NCBI GenBank assembly: GCA_026770585.1
Contig: MU646343.1
Span: 673,955-684,286 of the forward strand
DNA: 10,332 nt
Direction: 5' to 3'
From: Baffinella frigidus
Taxonomy: Eukaryota; Cryptophyceae; Cryptomonadales; Baffinellaceae
The notes under the pieces are model-generated. The model searched no databases, was not told the DNA's origin, and saw only the letters and a list, made by a program, of their open reading frames with translations. The position numbers and the translations under genes are program-made. The number at the start of each line of letters is the position of its first letter. Positions within the stretch are counted from its first letter, which is position 1. Positions 8,301 through 10,332 of the stretch are shown piece after piece.

Positions 8301-9859
8301 CCTCAGTCAATCTGGACTCCTCATTACACACATTTAGATCGGGACTCCTTACACACGCTCCAGTACAAAGATACCCTAAATGGGTTCAATGCGGAGCACA
8401 TATCAACTCAGGCGGAGCTAGGGAACCTGGGAGGATGGTTCCATCGAGCGGGGCCATGGTGAGCGTTCCCTTACCGCAAACGCTCTACCGCGCTATCGGT
8501 CCGGGGGAGGGAGGCGTGTTGAACCGCTTCACCACTGGATCACGCCCGAGGGCGAGGAGCAGCTCATCACCGCCCCGCTCGACGGGACGATCCTCCCAGG
8601 TATCCACGCCAGTTCACACGTTGGAATTTGCGTATCCCTTATTGGCGTATCCCTCAAGGTGGCGAGTAGGCAATTTGCGTATCCCTCAAGTGGCGAGTAG
8701 GCTCATACGCCCTACCGTCGGGCCCTAGCACCTGCCTAGGACGGCCGTGGTGAGCTTTCCTTTGCCCTTGAGGGCCACCCAGTGCGTGACCCGGTTCAAC
8801 TTGAACCAAGTGAGGTTGTTGAACCTTTCAAGCCTCCCTCCACCCTGGAGGGGACTTGCGGCCAATCCCGAATAACCCTTTATCGCAAAAGTTGACATGA
8901 TTTATACCACTAAAATACATATTAGACCATTTTGTACCAGATCCATTCATCACGGGCCAGCCGCATTGCGGCCGCATCTCAAGGGGGGTTGACTTAAGAA
9001 TGCTCAAAATACCATAATGTTCCATCCAGGGTGGCCCCCGGACCGCTAGCGCGGTATGCAGACCGCAGAAATAAGGACAATTTGGCAAACGTTGACGACT
9101 CTGGTACAAAATGCAATAATTTCCCCATTATTGCATGCAATAATTTCCCCATTATTGCATTATTTGCGCGGCCAACGTCTCTGCACAGCGCTCTACCTCG
9201 GAGGATCGTCCCGCCAAGAAGTCCTAGGCAGGTCCTAGGGCCCTACGGTAGGGCGTATGAGCCTACTCGCCACTTGAGGGATACGCAAATTGCCTACTCG
9301 CCACCTTGAGGGATACGCCAATAAGGGATACGCAAATTCCAACGTGTGAACTGGCGTGGGTACCTGGGAGGATCGTCCCGTCGAGCGGGGCGGTGATGAG
9401 CTGCTCCTTGCCCTCGGGCGTGATCCAGTGCGTGAAGAGGTTCATCGACCCGACCTCCGTGACTATGTCTTCGTCGCCGAAGAGCCACAGCACCTGGGGT
9501 GGGGGGTGGGGTGTGGGGGGGTGGTTGGGGGGGTTGTGGAGCAGGGTTTTGGGGGGTAGGGAGCATGGTTGAGGGAGTTGGGGCGCAGGGTTCAGGGGTG
9601 GTTATGGAGCAGGGTTTAGGGGGGTGTGGAACATGGTTTAGGAGGGTGAGGGTTTAGTGTGTAGGGGGTTTGGGGGTTGTGGATGAGGAAGTTGGGATAA
9701 GGGATGTGGGAGTTGGGATGAGGGAGCAGGACTTAGGGAGCTGAGATGAGGGATGCGGGATGATGGGGTTCACCTGGGCGTACCCAGCCTCCTGGGCGAG
9801 ACGCTGGGGGAGCATGCCCGGCGCGTAGTTCCCCCCAACCTTGTGCCCGCCCATGCCCC
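2329..9859 (-). CDS. BCAT: Branched-chain amino acid aminotransferase gene, C-terminal half, seven exons (5'-partial)
   Basis: BCAT moves the amino group of Leu, Ile and Val to 2-oxoglutarate using PLP. Seven minus-strand exons (9859-9774, 9493-9364, 8068-8016, 7785-7730, 6544-6485, 5008-4933, 2391-2329) join in one frame of 173 codons plus TGA. All six introns between them are GT-AG and every split codon resolves to the residue expected in the family. BCAT hallmarks appear in order: HKVGGNYAP (Schiff-base Lys), [35 protein letters not shown] and the C-terminal LTDIHYGR. The redox CXXC of mammalian BCATs is absent (GTAAVISPV). The N-terminal half, start codon and any targeting peptide lie past the right edge. 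Introns are 280, 1295, 230, 1185, 1476 and 2541 bp and are filled with repeats. The unbroken frame suggests a functional gene. Family assignment is from recognised motifs, not from a database search. Confidence 0.93.
2460..2564 (+). mobile_element. Family A hairpin element, copy A4, inserted in a minisatellite
   Basis: 105 bp. The inner stem GCTGGTC..GACCAGC differs from other copies yet still pairs. The host sequence (TCCGAGGGGATCAGGT and GTTCTGAGGGACACAGG) exists uninterrupted at 2801-2838, showing an insertion at TA. Confidence 0.88.
2654..2795. mobile_element. Inverted-repeat element P
   Basis: Terminal repeats CCACACGGTGGTCTACG and CGTAGTCCACCGTGTGG with one mismatch, 142 bp. The inside includes GTCACGTGACC and AAGTCAAGTTGACTT. 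Single copy here. Confidence 0.72.
2857..2961 (+). mobile_element. Family A hairpin element, copy A5
   Basis: 105 bp. The inner stem is GGGGGTCAATTTCGACCCCC, a different but still self-complementary version. The right end is degraded to GTTACGGGATG. Confidence 0.83.
2962..3194. other. Unassigned stretch with A/B-like remnant
   Basis: 3048-3118 has pieces resembling the A/B cores (ACCCTTAAGCGATA, CCTAGGACCCTACGGTAGGC) without clear ends. A short perfect hairpin TCGGGCTC-TTA-GAGCCCGA lies at 3133-3151. No coding signal was seen. Confidence 0.5.
3195..3299 (+). mobile_element. Family A hairpin element, copy A6
   Basis: 105 bp, near-perfect ends TATCCCTTAAGTGGCCAG and CTGGCCACTTAAGGGATA. It has the standard core CCTAGGACCTGCCTAGGAC. 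Confidence 0.88.
3331..3534. mobile_element. 204-bp long-hairpin element D
   Basis: Ends ATGCCCCTGCCAC and AAGTGGCGGGGGCAT. Two arms of about 88-96 bp pair around a 20-bp loop (3419-3438), including GGCATTGCCTAGGACCTCCT and its complement. The core uses the same CCTACGGTAGG and CCTAGG words as families A and B. Confidence 0.82.
3535..3604. repeat. TACA/CATA microsatellite
   Basis: Alternating TATACATACACACACATA and ATACATACATATA, then CGTATACG-type alternating purine-pyrimidine, directly against the end of element D. Confidence 0.85.
3629..3767 (+). mobile_element. Inverted-repeat element F1
   Basis: Ends CCACTTAGCAGC and GCTGCTAAGTGG, 139 bp. The interior AATTCCGGTTGGAATCCA and GATGGACTGTATCCGTGAAG is shared with F2 at 5804-5942 in reverse orientation. 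Confidence 0.85.
3901..3944. repeat. 44-bp near-perfect palindrome
   Basis: TTTGGTCACGTATCTCAAGT, TATA centre, then ACTTGAGACACGTGACCAAA. One mismatch in 22 pairs and no loop. Confidence 0.85.
4045..4220. mobile_element. Inverted-repeat element H
   Basis: Ends AAAAGCCACAGGGGAAGTCT and AGAAGTCCCCTGTGGCTTT, about 176 bp. It contains an inner hairpin AGTAGCGGACAC..GTGTCCGCTACT (4070-4097). Single copy here. Confidence 0.78.
4313..4417 (-). mobile_element. Family A hairpin element, copy A7
   Basis: 105 bp in reverse orientation. The left part reads GGGGGTCTTAGAGGACCCCC, another private but self-complementary inner stem. Confidence 0.86.
4464..4568 (-). mobile_element. Family A hairpin element, copy A8
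   Basis: 105 bp in reverse orientation with inner stem GGTGGTCAAATTTGACCACC. The right end is decayed to CCACTTGACAGATA. It lies 46 bp from A7. Confidence 0.85.
4617..4721 (+). mobile_element. Family A hairpin element, copy A9
   Basis: 105 bp with intact ends TATCCCTTAAGTGGCCAG and CTGGCCACTTAAGGGATA. It is 48 bp from A8, so three copies lie within 410 bp. Confidence 0.88.
4758..4898. mobile_element. Weak inverted-repeat element L1
   Basis: Ends TAGCTTTGCCTCACTC and ACTGTGAGACAGAGCTA. Related fragments (AGCTCTGCCTC..CGGGTTACCTGATCGT at about 6028; TAGCTGTGCCGCAGTCGGGT at about 6706) suggest a dispersed family. Confidence 0.55.
4933..5008 (-). CDS. BCAT: BCAT exon f: YKGEDI...GPLAAKIHK segment
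   Basis: The exon runs from acceptor CCCATCAG to donor CACAAG|GTACGA. The first base completes Gly with exon e, then come 25 codons: [14 protein letters not shown] followed by [11 protein letters not shown]. This is the near-C-terminal block of BCATs (usually ...I-x-YKG-x-x-x-x-IP...GP-x-x-x-K/R-L...). It ends in phase 0 and is completed by exon g. The splice acceptor and the first 31 exon bases are repeated exactly 152 bp upstream (5130-5181) and in a degraded form at 5227-5276, so the acceptor choice is ambiguous by sequence alone. Only the copy at 5008 continues through a full exon to a donor. Confidence 0.91.
5130..5181 (-). pseudogene. Exact 52-nt copy of BCAT exon f acceptor and 5' end
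   Basis: Plus 5130-5181 is identical to 4978-5029. It includes the acceptor CCCATCAG and the first 31 exon bases ([10 protein letters not shown]). After PC it runs into C-rich repeat with no donor seen. It lies 152 bp upstream of the real exon in the sense direction. Confidence 0.88.
5227..5276 (-). pseudogene. Degraded third copy of exon f acceptor region
   Basis: Plus GGAACCTTGATGTCTTTTTACC followed later by TTGCCGCAGAGGTTAAT matches the other two copies with deletions. The acceptor CAG context is damaged (CGCAGGTAAAAAG in sense still has CAG|GTA). Confidence 0.7.
5484..5519. repeat. (AAG)n microsatellite
   Basis: Uninterrupted AAG units. A lysine-rich open frame through it is an artefact of the repeat. 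Confidence 0.95.
5644..5731 (+). mobile_element. Family B partial element B5
   Basis: The core CCTAGGACCCTACAGTAGGC and the right end TATGAGCGTGGTACCCATGTA are present. The left terminal repeat is missing. Confidence 0.72.
5804..5942 (-). mobile_element. Inverted-repeat element F2
   Basis: 139 bp, the same interior as F1 on the other strand (CTTCACGGATACAGTCCATC, TGGATTCCAACCGGAATT). Terminal repeats have decayed to CCACTTAGAAGC and CTGCTAACTGG, and a 12-base G run has grown inside. Confidence 0.83.
6151..6247. mobile_element. Inverted-repeat element J
   Basis: Ends CCTAAGTCAACTCCCCCTG and CAGGGGGAAGTTGACTTAGG, 97 bp, with one-base difference in the arms. An inner CCGGGCCTGGGACCCGGG can also fold. 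Confidence 0.75.
6340..6400 (-). pseudogene. Copy of BCAT exon e 3' edge and donor
   Basis: Plus 6375-6399 (CCGATCAGCTCTGCAGGCGAGATA) resembles 6485-6509 of exon e. The intron next to it (GTGGGAGGGATAGACAC) is also copied. The offset is 110 bp, so this is a decoy donor GAT-x-GG|GTGTC downstream of the real one. Simple CCCTACTCGCCCTGCCATA units fill the gap (6400-6445). Confidence 0.75.
6485..6544 (-). CDS. BCAT: BCAT exon e: FGAGTA phosphate-loop exon
   Basis: The exon runs from acceptor CTAACCCAG to donor CATCGG|GTGTCG. One base completes Arg with exon d, then 19 codons read [19 protein letters not shown], and two bases (GG) join exon f to complete Gly. FGAGTA is the conserved GxGT(A) loop that holds the PLP phosphate. 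Mammalian BCATs have a CXXC redox centre next (GTACQVCPV). Here the equivalent positions are Ala and Ser, so that switch is missing, as in most non-animal BCATs. Copies of its 3' edge (6375-6399) and 5' edge (6651-6668) lie on either side. Confidence 0.92.
6651..6668 (-). pseudogene. Copy of BCAT exon e 5' edge and acceptor
   Basis: Plus CACCTCCAGCAGCCTGCG repeats 6532-6549 with one change. In sense this is GCAG|GCTGCTGGAGGTG, a decoy acceptor 119 bp upstream of the real one at 6544. Confidence 0.65.
6890..6953. repeat. Poly-C / poly-G hairpin
   Basis: A C run, TCTCACCGGGTCG, a long G run, TTGG, a long C run, CGACCTGG. GGTCG plus the G run pairs with the C run plus CGACC around a TTGGA loop. 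It could form a very stable hairpin or quadruplex. Confidence 0.85.
7010..7114 (+). mobile_element. Family A hairpin element, copy A10
   Basis: 105 bp in intron d-e. Ends are intact except CCACTTAGGGGATA on the right. The inner stem has lost pairing (GGTCAAATTTGCCCCCC). Confidence 0.87.
7140..7153 (-). pseudogene. Short copy of BCAT exon d 3' edge
   Basis: Plus CTGCCCTCCGCGG is identical to the end of exon d (7730-7742). In sense this gives CCGCGGAGGGCAG followed by ATG instead of GTC, so the donor is lost. The match is only 13 nt, so this is tentative. Confidence 0.4.
7730..7785 (-). CDS. BCAT: BCAT exon d: [13 protein letters not shown] segment
   Basis: The exon runs from acceptor CCCCGTCAG to donor GAGGGCAG|GTCAAA. 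It has 18 codons, [18 protein letters not shown], plus two bases (AG) that join the first base of exon e to make Arg. The pattern matches the BCAT stretch usually read as V-x-E-R-x-x-T-M-x-E-V-x-x-A-x-x-E-G-R. A GTC donor is slightly weaker than the GTA/GTG donors of the other exons. Reading through the donor soon leaves the family pattern, supporting this boundary. The adjacent 230-bp intron c-d is telomere-like repeat. Confidence 0.91.
7791..8015. repeat. Intron c-d: telomere-like TTTAGGG repeat
   Basis: Almost the whole 230-bp intron is degenerate (T)TTAGGG/TTTGGGG/TTCAGGG repeat on the plus strand, hence CCCTAAA on the sense strand. Even the donor context is part of it: GTACCCTAAACCCT. 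Only CCCCGTCAG at the acceptor departs from the pattern. Confidence 0.92.
8016..8068 (-). CDS. BCAT: BCAT exon c: VTRDSIL segment
   Basis: The exon runs from acceptor AACCCCAG to donor TGCGAG|GTACCC. Two leading bases (GA) complete Gly with the last base of exon b. The 17 codons read [17 protein letters not shown]. This continues LDGTILPG into the conserved VTRDSIL helix and then EWG, exactly as in BCATs. The exon is only 53 bp and ends in phase 0. It is embedded on both sides in telomere-like repeat: the donor GTACCC runs straight into CTAAACCCT, and the acceptor is the end of a CCAAACCCCAG run. Confidence 0.93.
8069..8243. repeat. Telomere-like repeat upstream of exon c
   Basis: Plus strand holds variant units GGAGTTT and GGGGTGT near the exon and becomes regular TTTAGGG units at 8195-8243. 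With 7791-8015 it forms one array interrupted only by the 53-bp exon c. It is interstitial, not a chromosome end, because unique exon sequence lies on both sides. Confidence 0.9.
8427..8470 (-). pseudogene. Copy of BCAT exon b 3' edge and donor
   Basis: Minus strand reads [15 protein letters not shown] followed by CCCAG|GTTC, matching the end of exon b ([22 protein letters not shown]). It is a decoy donor in the same orientation as the gene, about 900 bp downstream of the real one. Confidence 0.75.
8520..8742 (+). repeat. Left arm of a 223-bp inverted duplication carrying part of BCAT exon b
   Basis: Reading plus, this arm repeats the sense of exon b from MNLFTHW to the donor and the following intron through a family A element. 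Its partner is 9221-9443 in the opposite orientation. I count about seven differences. One is a one-base loss in the THW codons that shifts the frame, so this copy is not coding. It ends abruptly at CCTAGGAC, where another exon b fragment begins. Confidence 0.88.
8634..8742 (+). mobile_element. Family A truncated copy A11 with repeated 5' ends
   Basis: Three successive starts (TATCCCTTATTGGCG at 8634, TATCCCTCAAGGTGGCGAG at 8648, TATCCCTCAAGTGGCGAG at 8680) precede one core, which stops at CCTAGGAC, 8742. The right half is missing. It is part of the inverted duplication. Confidence 0.82.
8741..8803 (-). pseudogene. Diverged fragment of BCAT exon b
   Basis: Minus strand reads [19 protein letters not shown], matching [19 protein letters not shown] of exon b. 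It stops at the junction with the truncated family A element at 8742, and no acceptor is attached. It lies downstream of exon b in the same orientation. Confidence 0.75.
9111..9160. repeat. Tandem pair of identical hairpins
   Basis: Two exact tandem 24-bp units ATGCAATAATTTCCCCATTA-TTGC. Each is a hairpin (GCAATAAT..ATTATTGC), and the junction TTGCATGCAA is also palindromic. Confidence 0.88.
9194..9212 (-). pseudogene. Short fragment of BCAT exon b end
   Basis: Minus strand GGGACGATCCTCCGAGGTAG matches the last codons of exon b (GGGACGATCCTCCCAGGTAC) with two changes. It abuts the truncated family A element that starts at about 9211. Confidence 0.6.
9211..9329 (-). mobile_element. Family A truncated copy A12
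   Basis: Mirror copy of A11 in the right arm, extending about 10 bp further (CCGCCAAGAA) before it abuts an exon b fragment. It has the same repeated ends, TACTCGCCACTTGAGGGATA and TACTCGCCACCTTGAGGGATA. Confidence 0.82.
9221..9443 (-). repeat. Right arm of the inverted duplication (contains the real exon b 3' part)
   Basis: Partner of 8520-8742. It includes the functional exon b from MNL to its donor at 9364, the first 80 bp of intron b-c, and a truncated family A element. The spacer between arms is about 480 bp. A transcript across both arms could fold into a long hairpin that includes coding sequence. Confidence 0.88.
9364..9493 (-). CDS. BCAT: BCAT exon b: TEVGSMN and [10 protein letters not shown] segment
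   Basis: The exon runs from acceptor CACCCCAG to donor CTCCCAG|GTACCC. It has 43 codons plus one base, which supplies the first base of the Gly codon finished by exon c. It starts [18 protein letters not shown] and ends [24 protein letters not shown] is the conserved active-site block; its Glu corresponds to the PLP-pyridine-interacting Glu of the family. LDGTILPG leads into the cofactor-phosphate loop. There is no frameshift. Its 3' half and donor are copied several times in the downstream intron, once as a nearly identical inverted copy. Confidence 0.94.
9494..9773 (-). repeat. Intron a-b: G-rich telomere-like minisatellite
   Basis: A 280-bp intron. The plus strand is a degenerate array of units such as GGAGCAGGGTTTAGGGGG and GTGGAACATGGTTTAGG, so the transcript is C-rich. 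The sequence CCCAGGTG occurs exactly at both splice junctions (plus-strand CACCTGGG at 9771-9778 and 9491-9498). The end nearest exon b is CCCACCCCCCACCCCAG, a C-rich pyrimidine tract. Confidence 0.8.
9774..9859 (-). CDS. BCAT: BCAT exon a: PLP Schiff-base lysine exon
   Basis: The exon begins after acceptor GCGCAG and ends at donor CCCAG|GTGAAC. Two bases complete a codon from the previous, unseen exon. Then come 28 codons: [14 protein letters not shown], followed by [14 protein letters not shown]. By family alignment the Lys of [10 protein letters not shown] (codon at 9842-9840) is the PLP-binding lysine, equivalent to the DYKLGGNYGP lysine of human mitochondrial BCAT. The exon ends in phase 0 and joins VLWLFG of exon b, giving the usual GY-x-QVLWLFG family string. 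A truncated copy of its 5' part lies upstream at 9986-9940. The previous exon (family pattern ...RAWPG) was not found up to 10332. Confidence 0.92.
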
Positions 9860-9939
9860 CTGCGCCCCACCATAGAACACAGGATCAGTGAAAAATGCTG
9901 ATTTATTCACACATAAAATAGAATATTTCAAGTACACGC

Positions 9940-9986
9940 CATACCCGGCGCGTAGTTACCCCCCACCTTGTGCCCGCCCCTGCCCC
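9940..9986 (-). pseudogene. Truncated copy of BCAT exon a with its acceptor
   Basis: The copy keeps the acceptor context (GGTGGGGTGCAG) and the first 15 codons, [15 protein letters not shown], including the Schiff-base lysine. It then diverges to A-C-T and TGA. It lies 127 bp upstream of the real exon (acceptor 9986 versus 9859). The similarity extends into the intron before it (ATGGTGGGG and CTGAACC/CTGATCC). It has no donor, so use of its acceptor would end the protein. Confidence 0.85.
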
Positions 9987-10153
9987 CTGCACCCCACCAT
10001 GGAAAACCGGTTCAGTAGAAAATAGTGGGAAATCGATTCAGTAGAAAATAGATTATACGCCTGCTATTTTTAACTACTATGTTTGACCACGCAGTTTCTC
10101 CTAGAGCCTGACCCCTGCAGCAAAACGCCCCTCAGCAAGCGCGGTTTTCGCGG

Positions 10154-10176
10154 TTTCTTCTTCTTCTTCTTCTTCT
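10154..10176. repeat. (TTC)n microsatellite
   Basis: TTTC followed by TTC units, in the partial upstream intron. Confidence 0.92.
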
Positions 10177-10332
10177 ACATTATCTTTTTTCTTCTTTATT
10201 GCCCACATAAAAAGGCTTTGAGAGAGGCCCCCCAACCTTTTGAAAAGTGATCAACTTACTACTCGGATTCGTACCAGGGTGAAAACATACATGTCCAACC
10301 GGGGCGGGGGGGGGCTTGACACCATATCCCCT

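Larger units (their letters stand above)
8069..9363 (-). other. Intron b-c (1295 bp)
   Basis: From exon b the sense strand passes through the inverted-duplication arm with a truncated A element, an exon b fragment, a tandem twin hairpin (9111-9160), unassigned sequence at 8804-9100, the second exon b fragment, the other inverted arm and the decoy donor at 8427-8470. It ends in telomere-like repeat (8069-8242). An inverted pair CCGGACCG..AGCGCGGTA links about 8485-8510 with 9034-9058. No independent gene was recognised. Confidence 0.75.
9860..10332 (-). other. Partial upstream intron of BCAT (no exon recognised)
   Basis: This stretch precedes exon a on the sense strand. It contains the truncated exon a copy (9940-9986), two tandem copies of ATTCAGTAGAAAATA near 10011-10050, a (TTC)n microsatellite at 10154-10176 and a G-run near 10302-10314. 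I looked for the expected preceding BCAT exon (pattern ...VRAWPG, ending in phase 1) and did not find it. Confidence 0.6.

Noticed and set aside
8243-8728. 161-codon plus-strand open frame, the longest in the window
   Set aside because: It runs through the inverted exon b copy in the wrong frame and into an A element. No family resemblance. It is explained by GC-rich duplicated sequence.
8828-9109. 93-codon minus-strand open frame in intron b-c
   Set aside because: No recognisable domain, and it lies between exon b fragments. Its residue composition gives no support for coding.
9654-9854. Treating ATG at 9854 as a translation start
   Set aside because: BCAT needs about half its length before this point, and an acceptor GCGCAG precedes the exon. 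The Met is internal.
1-10332. tRNA or rRNA genes
   Set aside because: I looked for tRNA arm patterns (GGTTCRA-type loops) and rRNA-like conserved words on both strands and saw none that could fold convincingly.

Overview
The window is eukaryotic. Read on the minus strand, it holds the C-terminal half of one spliced gene for a branched-chain amino acid aminotransferase (BCAT, PLP fold type IV). Seven short GC-rich exons lie between 9859 and 2329. All six introns between them are GT-AG, all exon phases agree, and the frame stays open for 173 codons to a TGA at 2331-2329. The 5' half of the gene lies beyond the right edge of the window. The seven exons total 524 bp and the six introns 7007 bp. 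Degenerate TTTAGGG-type repeats, many short hairpin elements and GC-rich codons suggest a green alga (a repeat-rich prasinophyte such as Cymbomonas is my low-confidence guess) or another protist with TTTAGGG telomeres.

Exon layout on the minus strand, 5' to 3': a 9859-9774 (Schiff-base lysine, GGNYAP), b 9493-9364 (VLWLFG...TEVGSMN...[10 protein letters not shown]), c 8068-8016 ([17 protein letters not shown]), d 7785-7730 ([19 protein letters not shown]), e 6544-6485 ([20 protein letters not shown]), f 5008-4933 ([11 protein letters not shown]...GPLAAKIHK), g 2391-2329 ([20 protein letters not shown], stop).

Intron content. Intron c-d, and the part of intron b-c next to exon c, are almost pure telomere-like repeat, so exon c is a 53-bp island in about 450 bp of it. 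Intron a-b is a related G-rich array. The longer introns are packed with short non-autonomous inverted-repeat elements. Family A is about 105 bp with TIR CCCTTAAGTGGC and TA flanks (ten near-complete copies plus two truncated). Family B is about 125 bp with TIR CAGGGGTACCTCGCTCAT. Single- or double-copy families are D, F, H, J, L and P. The 2.3 kb downstream of the stop codon holds more of the same, and no second gene was recognised there.

The most unusual pattern is that six of the seven exons have truncated copies of their own edges nearby. Copies of 5' edges, each with its 3' splice site, lie upstream (exons a, e, f). Copies of 3' edges, with donor or stop codon, lie downstream (exons b, d, e, g; the exon d match is only 13 nt). 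The introns and 3' flank seem to have grown by duplications whose breakpoints fall inside exons, followed by insertion of mobile elements into the copies. A 223-bp inverted duplication of part of exon b and its donor is about 97% identical, so some of this is recent.
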